A stretch of DNA of 22,179 bases from SKLM01 sp964450435 (GTDB taxonomy: Bacteria > Chloroflexota > Anaerolineae > B4-G1). Below, in pieces: positions 1 to 7,770 of the stretch (position 1 is its first letter; every line of letters starts with the position of its first letter). The notes under the pieces were generated by a model. That model was given only the letters and a program-made list of their open reading frames with translations, was not told where the DNA came from and made no database searches. The position numbers were made by a program, and so were the translations under genes. The DNA lies in the NCBI GenBank assembly GCA_964450435.1, contig CAYVCX010000051.1, positions 1 to 22,179 on the forward strand, given 5' to 3'.

Positions 1-78
1 CTTAGTAGGTGGACGGACCTGGACTCGGGCCGACCGGACATACTGGGGGCTGCCGCGCAGATGTGGGAAAGGAGCGCC

Positions 79-1074
79 CTACCAAGCTGTCACCACGGGC
101 ACGTCTCGCATGGTTAGGAGTCCAGGCGCGGCCTGTCTCACCCGCGGGATGGCGTTGACCACGATGGCCACCGTGGCGATGTCTCCGTTTGTACCCTTCA
201 GCTTCACCTCCAGGTTCGGCCGGCCCGTGATACGGATTGTGTCGCCCTCATCGTCCGCTTCCAGCTCGGCGATGAAGGTCAGGTGCACCAACTCCTCCCC
301 GTCCGTACGCCCGCGGGCGACCTGCCTCAGCCCCTTCACCTGATCGGGTGCTACCTCCACGTGCTCGGTCTTTATTCGCTTCCCGGTCATCACCGGCGTG
401 ACATGCGACTGGTAATCTGTCAGATCCCAGCCCAACGTGTCGAATATCATGCCCATGGACTCAGGCAGGCCCACGTGTCCCATAGAGCCCGCCTCCATTT
501 TCCTCTCAAACTCCTCCAGCGTCAAGCCGCAGCCTATCTTCTTCTGAAAGGGGCCCCGCCGAGTGGATGCATTGATCGCTCGTCTGACTGCGACGTGATC
601 CACCCGCTGACAAACAGCCGTCAGGGCCAGGGGCAGGGAGTCCATGATGAAGCCGGGGTTTACGCCGGTGGCCAGGACTGTCCTTCCGGCGTCTCTGGCC
701 GCGGCATCGATCTCGGCGGCGTGCAGCGGGTGGGCCAGCCAGGGGAAGGAGAGCTCCTCCGCTGTCGAGACGACGTCGAGTCCTGCCGCCAGAGTCTCCA
801 GAATCTGGGCCCTGACTCCTTCTATGTAGGAGCCGGTGGCGTGTAGCACCACGTCGGCGTCTCTGTGGTCCAGGACTCCGGCCAGATCCTGGACGACTGG
901 AAAGCCGAGCAAGCGGCCCGCACCGATCACCGTGCCGACATCCTTGCCCACTTTCGCGGGGTCAATGTCCACACCCCCGACCAACTCCAGCGCTGCGCGA
1001 TCCAACGTGTGGGCTGCTACTGCCGCCCCGATAGGTCCAAGTCCGTATTGAACGACGCGAGTCTTGTCAGTCAC
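79..1074 (-). CDS. 2,4-diaminopentanoate dehydrogenase-like NAD(P)-dependent oxidoreductase
   Basis: This 331-residue protein has an N-terminal Rossmann fold with GLGPIG at residues 11-16 and an acidic residue pattern (GGVDID) at the end of the second strand, as in dihydrodipicolinate reductase-like enzymes. The overall sequence resembles 2,4-diaminopentanoate dehydrogenase (Ord), which oxidatively deaminates a diamino acid with NAD(P) in clostridial ornithine fermentation. The start codon is GTG, preceded by AGGAG about ten bases upstream. Unlike the rest of the cluster it has its own strong promoter at 1152-1180, so it is probably transcribed separately from the upstream HdrA-like genes. 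The family call is fairly safe. The substrate is not, because the ornithine aminomutase and the OrtAB thiolase that would accompany Ord are not in the window. It could act on another amino or diamino acid. Confidence 0.75.
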   Translation of the reverse strand: MTDKTRVVQYGLGPIGAAVAAHTLDRAALELVGGVDIDPAKVGKDVGTVIGAGRLLGFPVVQDLAGVLDHRDADVVLHATGSYIEGVRAQILETLAAGLDVVSTAEELSFPWLAHPLHAAEIDAAARDAGRTVLATGVNPGFIMDSLPLALTAVCQRVDHVAVRRAINASTRRGPFQKKIGCGLTLEEFERKMEAGSMGHVGLPESMGMIFDTLGWDLTDYQSHVTPVMTGKRIKTEHVEVAPDQVKGLRQVARGRTDGEELVHLTFIAELEADDEGDTIRITGRPNLEVKLKGTNGDIATVAIVVNAIPRVRQAAPGLLTMRDVPVVTAW

Positions 1075-1103
1075 GGTAAGAAGCTCCTATGAGATGAGAG
1101 TGG

Positions 1104-1117
1104 GCGATCGAGATCGC
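1104..1117. promoter_or_regulatory. 14-bp palindrome in the leader of the dehydrogenase gene
   Basis: GCGATC and GATCGC are perfect inverted arms around a two-base centre. The site lies between the predicted transcription start (about 1145) and the GTG start at 1074, so it could be an operator or an mRNA hairpin. No regulator is identified for it. Confidence 0.35.
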
Positions 1118-1151
1118 TCGGCCGCTGGCTGGTGGTCCCCTGTTGATCCTG

Positions 1152-1180
1152 AGTATAGAATCGCATTCGCGGAGTGTCAA
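1152..1180 (-). promoter_or_regulatory. Near-consensus sigma-70-type promoter
   Basis: On the minus strand a perfect -35 box TTGACA (1175-1180) is separated by exactly 17 bases from a -10 box TATACT (1152-1157), which is one mismatch from consensus. Transcription would begin near 1145 and give a leader of about 70 bases before the GTG start at 1074. This is the best promoter in the window. Confidence 0.75.
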
Positions 1181-1220
1181 GCATCTGGCGTGAGCGTCGA
1201 GGGAGAACTCAAGACGATGG

Positions 1221-1241
1221 GGGCGGCTGGAATCGCCACCC
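1221..1241 (-). terminator. Weak stem-loop downstream of the HdrA-like gene
   Basis: The arms gggcggc (1221-1227) and gccaccc (1235-1241) form a 7-bp stem with one G-U pair and a 7-base loop. It lies 28 bases beyond the stop of the HdrA-like gene and upstream of the next promoter, which suits a transcript end. No run of T follows, so intrinsic termination is doubtful. Confidence 0.3.
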
Positions 1242-1268
1242 GGCGCCAATAGGCTTCGTGTAGTAGGA

Positions 1269-2636
1269 CTAGCGATGGGGTTGCGGCGCGCGCGAGGGCA
1301 AGGATTCGCGGTCGCTGACGGCGAACATCTTGAGCACCTGAGCCGCGGCGCCGCTGGCGTGGGAGACGGTTTCGGGGATGTCCATGGGGCCAGTGGCGGC
1401 GCCGGCCACGAAGACGCCGGGCCGTGAGGTCTCGACGGGATGGGCGTTGGCGTCGCGGGCCAGGATCCAGCCGTGGGCGTCGGTGGGAAGATCAAGCATC
1501 TCCGACAGACGCCGGGTCTGGGCATTGGGTCTCAGGGCGGGGGCCACGACGACCAGGTCGGCGGCAATCTGGACCTGGCGGTTGCTGAGGGTATCGGCGC
1601 CCCAGACCATCACGCGATCTCGCTGGCGGAAGAGGCGCGAGACCTTTCCGCGCAGGTAGACCACGTGGTCGTCCTCCATGGCGCGCTGGGTAAACTCGTC
1701 ATAGCCCTTGCCGGCGGCGCGGATGTCGATGTAGAAGACGTAGGCCTGGCCATCGTGCACCCGATGGCGGTAGAGGGTGGCCTGCTTGGCGGTGTACATG
1801 CAGCATATCTTGGAGCAGTAGGATAGGTGCATCTGGGGATCCCGGGAGCCGGCGCACTGGATGAATACCACCTCGCGGGGGACCCGGCCGTCGGAGGGGC
1901 GGCGGACCTGGCCGCTGGTGGGGCCGGAGGAGGAGAGGAGACGCTCGAAGGCGAGGGCGTCGATGACATCGGCCACGTTGCCGCCGCCGTATTCAGGCAT
2001 GTTCTCCAGTCCGTAGATGTCGTATCCAGGGGCGAGGATGATGGCGGCGCAGCGTTCCTCGATGATGGTGTCCTGCTGTTCGAAATCGACGGCACCGACG
2101 GGACAGAGCTTGGCGCAGGCGCCACAGCGGTCCCTGAGGAAGTGAATGCAGTGGTCGGGGTCGATGATGGGCTTGTTGGGAACGGCCTGAGGCGAGAGGG
2201 TGTAGATGGCGCGGCGCTCGCCCATTTCGCGTTCGAACTCGGAGGGGGCGTTTGCGGGGCATTTCTCCTGACACAGGCCGCAGCCGGTGCACGTGTCCCA
2301 GTCGACATAGGCGGCGTGGCGGCGGATACGGACCTGGAAGTCGCCCAACTGCCCTTCGACGGCCTCCACCTCGGCGTGAGTCAGCAGTCGGATGTGCTCG
2401 TGGTGGCCCACCTCGACGGTGCGCGGGGTAAGGATGCACTGGGCGCAGTCGAGGGTGGGGAAGGTCTCGGACAACTGGGCCATACGCCCGCCGATGGACG
2501 GGAGTCGTTCGACGAGCACGACCTCGTGGCCTGCGTCGGCGACGTCGAGGGCGGCCTGCATTCCGGCGATGCCGGCGCCGACGATAAGTACGCGCTTTGA
2601 GTGGGAGGTGTCTTTCATTTGCTGTCTATCTGTCAT
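1269..2636 (-). CDS. HdrA-like FAD/iron-sulfur protein with internal ferredoxin domain
   Basis: This 455-residue protein belongs to the heterodisulfide reductase subunit A flavoprotein family. It has an FAD-binding GAGIAG motif near residues 20-25 and the LDCAQC pair at C64 and C67. An internal ferredoxin domain carries cysteines 116/119/122/126 and 163/171/174/178, enough for two [4Fe-4S] clusters. The family signature C-x12-C-x3-C-C is at 261/274/278/279, and a second nucleotide-binding segment (FVAGAATGPMDIP) lies near 409-421. It lacks the N-terminal cysteine domain and the C-terminal ferredoxin domain of full-length HdrA; these occur in the neighbouring protein at 2797-4500. I chose the ATG at 2636 because the longer frame begins with TTG and adds 16 unconserved residues; an ATG at 2618 is also possible. 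No good Shine-Dalgarno sequence is seen. The likely role is electron transfer between ferredoxin and pyridine nucleotide or a partner enzyme, in the cytoplasm. Confidence 0.85.
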   Translation of the reverse strand: MTDRQQMKDTSHSKRVLIVGAGIAGMQAALDVADAGHEVVLVERLPSIGGRMAQLSETFPTLDCAQCILTPRTVEVGHHEHIRLLTHAEVEAVEGQLGDFQVRIRRHAAYVDWDTCTGCGLCQEKCPANAPSEFEREMGERRAIYTLSPQAVPNKPIIDPDHCIHFLRDRCGACAKLCPVGAVDFEQQDTIIEERCAAIILAPGYDIYGLENMPEYGGGNVADVIDALAFERLLSSSGPTSGQVRRPSDGRVPREVVFIQCAGSRDPQMHLSYCSKICCMYTAKQATLYRHRVHDGQAYVFYIDIRAAGKGYDEFTQRAMEDDHVVYLRGKVSRLFRQRDRVMVWGADTLSNRQVQIAADLVVVAPALRPNAQTRRLSEMLDLPTDAHGWILARDANAHPVETSRPGVFVAGAATGPMDIPETVSHASGAAAQVLKMFAVSDRESLPSRAPQPHR

Positions 2637-2796
2637 AGCATATCCAGTGGCACGGCGATCCTGGTGAGTCGGGTGGGTCTCCAAGACGGTTGATGGGCCC
2701 GCGAGCCGGTGCCGGGGAAGAGCGAAGGCGCGCCTGCGGAACGTGCATACCGGTCATTGACGGGCGCGGCTGTCCCCTGGGACTCATCGGTGGCGG

Positions 2797-4500
2797 TCAA
2801 CCCATGACGGCGTCGGCCATGGCCAGGATCTGCTCCGGCGTCCAGTTATGGATGCGGCTGGCCTTGTTGGGGCAGGCGACCAGACAGGCTCCGCAGTTCT
2901 GACACAGAGCGGCGTTGACGGTGGCGAAAGCCTGCTGCGGGTGGATCTCCCGGGCGTCGTAGGGGCAGACATCGACACAGGCACCGCACCCGGAGCAGAG
3001 CTCCTCGATGACGTAGGCGACGGTGGGCTCCTGGGTCATCTCGTCTTTTGAGAAAAGACGCAAGACCTTGGCAGCGGCGCCCGAGGCCTGGGAGATGGTC
3101 TCTGGGATGTCCTTGGGGAACTGACACGCACCGGCGAGGTAGATCCCGGCCGTCAGACTCTCCACGGGGCGCAGTTTGGGGTGCGCCTCGGACAGGAAGC
3201 CGCTCTCGTCGGTGGCCGCGCGGATGCGGCGCGCCAGCTCATCGCTGCCCGCGCTGGGCACCGCGGCCGTGGCGAGGACGACCAGGTCGGCGCTGAGGCG
3301 CACCGAGTCGCCGATGAGGGTGTCGGCGCCCCAGACTGCCAAGCGCCCGTCCTGGGGCGCTATCTTCGAGACCTTGCCGCGCAGGTAGAGGGCGTCATAG
3401 TCCTCCATGGCCTGCTGGACGAACTCATCGTACCCGCGACCCTGAGAACGGATGTCGATGTAGAAGACGTAGGCCTGCCCCGTGGGGACCAGGCGGCGGT
3501 AGGCGATGACCTGCTTGGCCACGTACATACAGCAGATCTTCGAGCAGTAGGGGCGGTGGCGATCCGGCGCACGGGAGCCGGCGCATTGGACCCAGACCAC
3601 CTCCTGCGGGACGCGGCCATCGGAGGGACGGCGCACGGTGCCCTCCCTGAGCATCTCCTCAAATTCGAGGCTGTCGATCACGTCCGGATACCGGTCGCCG
3701 CCGTACTCGGACAGATGGGCCTTGTCGTAGAGGTCGAAACCGGTGGCCAGCACGACGGCGCCGACATCCAGGTGTCTCTCCTCCGGACCCTGGCCGCGGC
3801 TGCGCACGTGGGCGCTGAAATTGCCCACGTAGCCATCGAGACCGACGACCTCGGCTTCGGTGAGTATCTCAATGTGGGGATGGCGGCGGGCAGCCTGGAT
3901 ACGCCGGTTGAGGAGCTCGTCCCCGCTATCGAGGTTCAGGTAGAGCTCCGAGTGCTGGGTGAGGTGACCGCCGAGGTGGTCCTGTTTCTCCACCAGGAGC
4001 ACGGGATAGCCGGCATCGGCGACGTCGAGGGCTGCCGTCAGGCCGGCAATGCCCCCGCCGATGACCAGCGCCCGGCGAACGATGGGCAGCTTGAGGGGAC
4101 TGAGCTCCTCGTTGCCGCTGACCTTCTCCACCAGGGTGCGGACGATCTCGACGGCCTTGCGGGTGGCCGCCTGTGGCTGTCCCTGATGGGGCCAGGAAAC
4201 CTGCTCGCGGATGTTGGCGATCTCCAGGCGGTAGCGGTTGAGGCCGACGTCAGCGGCAGCGCCACCGAAGGTCGTCTCGTGCATTGCTGGCGAGCACGCC
4301 GCGACGACGACGGCGTCGAGGTCGTGCTCCTCGATGGCGTCCTGAATGAGGGTCTGCCCGGGGTCGGAGCACATGTACTTGTAGTCGGCGGCGAGGACGA
4401 CGTCCGGGTGCTCCTGGAGCACCTCGGTCACCGTCTCCACGTCGACGGTGCCAGCGATATTGAGGCCACAATGACAGACGAAGACACCGATGCGGGTCAT
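2797..4500 (-). CDS. HdrA-like FAD/iron-sulfur protein with C-terminal 2[4Fe-4S] domain
   Basis: This 567-residue HdrA-family flavoprotein starts with the typical MTRIGVFVCHCG segment. Cysteines 9, 11, 44 and 69 could bind the N-terminal cluster. An FAD-binding GGGIAG motif is at about 148-153, and the family C-x12-C-x3-C-C set is at 306/319/323/324. A C-terminal bacterial-type ferredoxin domain has cysteines 502/505/508/512 and 533/536/539/543. The internal ferredoxin insertion and the LDCxxC pair of its neighbour are absent; the equivalent place reads LNLDSGDE. The two proteins together therefore hold about one complete HdrA set of domains. The ATG at 4500 was preferred over a frame extending to 4554 because it matches the family N-terminus; GGAGG lies upstream at a long spacing of about 14 bases. 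It probably exchanges electrons with ferredoxin. No HdrB, HdrC or MvhD gene is nearby. Confidence 0.88.
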   Translation of the reverse strand: MTRIGVFVCHCGLNIAGTVDVETVTEVLQEHPDVVLAADYKYMCSDPGQTLIQDAIEEHDLDAVVVAACSPAMHETTFGGAAADVGLNRYRLEIANIREQVSWPHQGQPQAATRKAVEIVRTLVEKVSGNEELSPLKLPIVRRALVIGGGIAGLTAALDVADAGYPVLLVEKQDHLGGHLTQHSELYLNLDSGDELLNRRIQAARRHPHIEILTEAEVVGLDGYVGNFSAHVRSRGQGPEERHLDVGAVVLATGFDLYDKAHLSEYGGDRYPDVIDSLEFEEMLREGTVRRPSDGRVPQEVVWVQCAGSRAPDRHRPYCSKICCMYVAKQVIAYRRLVPTGQAYVFYIDIRSQGRGYDEFVQQAMEDYDALYLRGKVSKIAPQDGRLAVWGADTLIGDSVRLSADLVVLATAAVPSAGSDELARRIRAATDESGFLSEAHPKLRPVESLTAGIYLAGACQFPKDIPETISQASGAAAKVLRLFSKDEMTQEPTVAYVIEELCSGCGACVDVCPYDAREIHPQQAFATVNAALCQNCGACLVACPNKASRIHNWTPEQILAMADAVMG

Positions 4501-4632
4501 TGGTTCAGGGCGTTTCCTCCCGGCCGGGTTCGACAGTGTGCGCGAATAGCCCATCCGCGTCGAACACGGCCTTTGGCGCGCGGAGGGCTCGGGTGCGGAG
4601 CCGAGATGGTGGGGGCAACGGCTGGTCCACGG

Positions 4633-6036
4633 TCAACCCGCCTCCGTTTGAATTGCTTCCCGCAGGAGTATCACCAGCTCGTCCATCTGATTTTCCGTGA
4701 TGATGAAAGGAGGGCCGAGGGTCAGATGATCCCCGGCTGTACCATCGACGCAGCCGCTACCGGGATAGACGATAAGGCCGCGCTCGAAGGCGACGTTGGC
4801 GACCCGCTGGGCCACGTGGCGCTCCGGGGGGAAAGGGGCCTTGCTCTGCTGGTCGGCGACGAGCTCGACGCCCCACATCAAGCCGATGCCCCGCACGTCT
4901 CCGACGCTGCGCAGATCCTCCAGGTGTTCGCGCAGCTTCTGCTCGAGGAGCTCACCCTTGCGCGCAGCGGCGGCGACGAGGTCGTGCCTCTGGAGGCAGC
5001 GGAGCGTCGCCAGGCCGGCCGCGGTGGTCACGGGGTGATGAGAGAACGTCCCGCCGTGGACGAAGCTTCCGCTGCCGGCCACGATGGCATCGACCAGGTC
5101 GCCCCTTGCCGCTGTGATGGAGAGGGGGGCGTAGCCACCCGCCGCCCCTTTGCTCATGACGGCCACATCGGGCACGACGGCCCAGTGATCGAGGGCGAAC
5201 CAGCGCCCGGTGCGACCGAAGCCGGTCATCACCTCGTCGGCGATGAGGAGTACCCGGTGGTGGTCGCAGATATCCCGCACGCGCGACCAGTAGCCGGGCG
5301 GCGGCACAGCGGCGCCAAGCGTCGCTCCACTGACCGGCTCGGCGATGAAGGCGGCAACGTTGTCCGCTCCCGCCCGCTGGATCTCCTGCTCCAAGGCGTC
5401 GGCACAGCGGAGAGCGCAGTGGGGATGGGTGAGGCCGAAAGGACAGCGGTAGCAATAGGGAGGTGCGATGTGCGGCACATCGACCAGCATAGGCTGAAAA
5501 AGGCGACGCATCTTCGGCTTGCCGGCCACGGACAGCGCGCCCAGGGTGGTCCCGTGGTAGGACTGCTGGCGGGAGATGATGAGATACCGGCTGCCGCGCC
5601 CGCGTTCCACCTGAACTTGTCGGGCGAACTTGATGGCGGTCTCGACCGCCTCGGACCCACTGCTCAGGAAGAAGAAGCGTGGATCGGGCAGGCTGACAAC
5701 CTCGGCCAGGGCCTGCGCATAGGTCTCCGCCGGGCGGCTGGTGAACATCGTGGGATGAGCAAAGGCCACCTGCGCTGCCTGTTCAGCCAGCGCCTCGGCG
5801 ACCTCGGACAGGCCGTGCCCCACGTTGACCACGACGGCACCGCCGGAGGCGTCGAGATATCGCCGGCCCTGGGTGTCGTAGAGATAGACGCCTTCGCCCC
5901 GGTCGACCATGGGCCGGGGGTGACGGGCACGGCGGTAGAGAACATTTCCGGTGGGATGGGCGTAAAAGGTCTCGGGCATCGGTGCGTTGTATGGTGTAGT
6001 TGTTTGTCCTACGTCAGCCTGGTCTGTGTCAGCCAT
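4633..6036 (-). CDS. Class III PLP-dependent aminotransferase (second copy)
   Basis: This 467-residue fold-type I enzyme belongs to the class III (omega-amino acid) aminotransferase family. The PLP lysine is K296 in VMSKGAAGG, and the cofactor-nitrogen aspartate is D267 in ADEVMTGFGRTG. SSGSEAVE near 125-132 binds the phosphate. A cysteine-rich insertion C195-x2-C198-x8-C207-x3-C211 may bind a metal; the other aminotransferase in the window has the same spacing. The ATG at 6036 follows GAAGGTGG at a suitable distance, whereas the longer frame to 6105 adds a Ser/Pro-rich stretch that looks non-coding. A candidate TATAAT box at 6159-6164 could begin a unit of this gene and the two HdrA-like genes. 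The substrate (omega-amino acid, diamino acid or other) cannot be read from the sequence. Some members of this fold are amino acid racemases. Confidence 0.87.
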   Translation of the reverse strand: MADTDQADVGQTTTPYNAPMPETFYAHPTGNVLYRRARHPRPMVDRGEGVYLYDTQGRRYLDASGGAVVVNVGHGLSEVAEALAEQAAQVAFAHPTMFTSRPAETYAQALAEVVSLPDPRFFFLSSGSEAVETAIKFARQVQVERGRGSRYLIISRQQSYHGTTLGALSVAGKPKMRRLFQPMLVDVPHIAPPYCYRCPFGLTHPHCALRCADALEQEIQRAGADNVAAFIAEPVSGATLGAAVPPPGYWSRVRDICDHHRVLLIADEVMTGFGRTGRWFALDHWAVVPDVAVMSKGAAGGYAPLSITAARGDLVDAIVAGSGSFVHGGTFSHHPVTTAAGLATLRCLQRHDLVAAAARKGELLEQKLREHLEDLRSVGDVRGIGLMWGVELVADQQSKAPFPPERHVAQRVANVAFERGLIVYPGSGCVDGTAGDHLTLGPPFIITENQMDELVILLREAIQTEAG

Positions 6037-6158
6037 CGGGCCACCTTCGGAGCCGCTGGACCGCGGCGGGCTGGAAGGACTTGTAACACTCCACGGCCCT
6101 GTCACGCGCGGCCGGGCGCTCTCCGGCCTCTAAAGCAGGTCATCCAGCGACAGCCTGA

Positions 6159-6187
6159 ATTATACCCTACCTCGTCGATCCGCGAAA
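6159..6187 (-). promoter_or_regulatory. Candidate promoter for the aminotransferase-HdrA unit
   Basis: A perfect TATAAT lies on the minus strand at 6159-6164, between the thiolase stop and the aminotransferase start. At 17-base spacing the -35 region reads TTTCGC, a poor match; TTGAAT at 6187-6192 is 22 bases away, which is too far. The position in a 187-base gap supports a promoter, but the -35 does not. Confidence 0.4.
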
Positions 6188-6223
6188 TTCAACGAGACAG
6201 AGCCCACCAGGCAGTGACAGATC

Positions 6224-7405
6224 CTACACCCGTGTGAGGAGCAGGGCCATTCCCAGCCCGCCGCTGACGCAGAGGGTGGCGAGCCCGGTCTCCACGTCGC
6301 GCTGCTGCATGGCGTGGAGGAGGGTGACCACTATGCGCGTTCCGGTGCAGCCGGTGGGATGGCCAAGTGCGATGGCCCCGCCGTGGACGTTGCGCCGTTC
6401 GACGTCCCAGGGAAGCTCTCGCTCCACAGCGAGCACCTGGGCGGCGAAGGCCTCGTTGAGCTCGATGAGGTCCAGATCGTCGAGGGCGAGCCCGGTCTGT
6501 TCCAGGACCTTGTGCGTCGCCGGTACCGGGCCCATGCCCATACGCCTGGGGTGCACCCCGGCGCTGGCGAAGGCCTCGATGCGCGCGAGCGGCTGGATGC
6601 CAAGGGCAGCGGCGCGGTCGGCCCGCATCACGACAATGGCAGCGGCGGCGTCTGTGATGCCGCTGGCGTTCCCTGCGGTGATGGTGCCGGCCTTCTTAAA
6701 GACGGGCTGGAGGCGCGCGAGTTTCTCCATATTGGTGTCCGGACGCGGGCGCTCATCCCGGTTGACGCGAACGGTCTCTCCCTTGCGTCCGGGCACGTCC
6801 ACAGGGACGACCTCGGCGTCGAAGAGGCCCTCGTCCCAGGCGCGGAGGGCCTTGCGGTGGCTCTCCAGAGCCAATCGATCCTGATCCTCACGGCTGATAT
6901 CGTACTCGTCGACCAGGACCTCGGCGGTCAGGCCCATCATCATCTCGGCCAGGGGGCAGTAGTACCCGTCCCGGTGCATAGCGTCGACCAGTTCGTCGCC
7001 GCCGAGCCGATAGCCCCAGCGGGCCTTGGTCAGGAGATAGGGGATCTGAGACATCTGCTCCACGCCGCCGGCCAGTACGATGGAGTTCTCGCCGGTGGCA
7101 ATGGACTGGGAGGCCAGGGTTATGGCTTTCAGGCCACTGGCACAGGCTTTGTTGATGGTGTAGCCTGGTCGGGCCACGGGGATGCCGGCGTGATAGCCGA
7201 TCTGCCGGGCCAGGTTGGGACCGTTGCCCGCCTGGCGGGCGTGACCGACGATGACCTCGTCCACGTCGTTCGGGGTCAGCCCGGCCCTGGTCAACGATTC
7301 CTCGGCTGCGATACGACCGAGCTCGGCAGCCGATACACTGCCCAGCGCGCCGCCGAACTTCCCGATGGGGGTGCGTACTGCTGATGCGATAACGACGTCA
7401 GTCAT
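6224..7405 (-). CDS. Thiolase (acetyl-CoA acetyltransferase family)
   Basis: This 393-residue protein has the normal length of a degradative or biosynthetic thiolase. The nucleophile is C88 in NKACASG. The second-half catalytic residues are H349 in GGAIALGHP and C379 in LCVSGG, close to the C89/H348/C378 of the Zoogloea enzyme. Two small departures from the usual motifs are GCTGTR after the histidine (usually GxSGxR) and CVSGG (usually CxGGG). The start ATG follows AGGAGAAGGAG. It lies downstream of a CoA-transferase and an aminotransferase, which suggests it releases acetyl-CoA from a 3-oxoacyl-CoA made from an amino acid skeleton. A CoA-condensing (reverse) role cannot be excluded. Confidence 0.92.
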   Translation of the reverse strand: MTDVVIASAVRTPIGKFGGALGSVSAAELGRIAAEESLTRAGLTPNDVDEVIVGHARQAGNGPNLARQIGYHAGIPVARPGYTINKACASGLKAITLASQSIATGENSIVLAGGVEQMSQIPYLLTKARWGYRLGGDELVDAMHRDGYYCPLAEMMMGLTAEVLVDEYDISREDQDRLALESHRKALRAWDEGLFDAEVVPVDVPGRKGETVRVNRDERPRPDTNMEKLARLQPVFKKAGTITAGNASGITDAAAAIVVMRADRAAALGIQPLARIEAFASAGVHPRRMGMGPVPATHKVLEQTGLALDDLDLIELNEAFAAQVLAVERELPWDVERRNVHGGAIALGHPTGCTGTRIVVTLLHAMQQRDVETGLATLCVSGGLGMALLLTRV

Positions 7406-7770
7406 ACTGTCTCCTTCTCCTTGTTCTTTTTCTTCTTCTCGCTTGCTCGTTGCTTCCGTGCCGCTCGAGGCGAGTTGGCTCGAGGGCCGTCACCTCACCG
7501 CTCAAGGGACGTTCCACGCCGAGCATGCGCCGGTGGACATCCTGCCAAAGCGAGATGTCTCGATAGGGTCTCCGGGTGGTCAGGGTATTCCCGTGGTCTC
7601 TTTAAATGAGCCAGCGCCCGCTCGCAGTCAGCGGGACAGGAGATTCGTCCGCTCCTTTTCGCTCTGCAGCCAGCCGGTCGATATGACGCGAGGGGGGAGA
7701 TTGGTTCATGGCTGGTCTCAGGCGCTTCTGCACTGAACTTCGTCCGGCTTGAGGGCTCGGCGATCCCAAT
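7406..7770. other. 365-base intergenic region between CoA-transferase B and thiolase
   Basis: No convincing gene is present; the short frames here have no family features. On the minus strand the thiolase leader contains a 31-base all-purine run, broken once at position 7423 (7410-7440), that includes the ribosome binding site. A small stem-loop lies at 7617-7635. I see no clear -35/-10 pair. Confidence 0.6.
7617..7635 (-). terminator. Small stem-loop downstream of CoA-transferase B
   Basis: The arms CCCGCT and AGCGGG form a 6-bp stem with a 7-base loop. It lies about 135 bases past the CoA-transferase stop and has no T run, so it is a weak terminator candidate only. Confidence 0.2.

Noticed and set aside
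1..78. Possible start of another gene at the left edge
   Set aside because: The 78 bases hold no recognisable coding segment or terminator, and are too short to judge.
1269..4500. Interpretation of the HdrA-like pair as QmoAB of sulfate reducers
   Set aside because: Neither protein has the MvhD-like extension of QmoB, and no QmoC or adenylylsulfate reductase gene is in the window.
3181..6237. A plus-strand open frame of 1018 codons
   Set aside because: It runs antisense through the HdrA-like gene and the aminotransferase and has no family motifs. In GC-rich DNA the strand opposite real genes often stays open. The minus-strand genes have clear catalytic motifs and ribosome sites.
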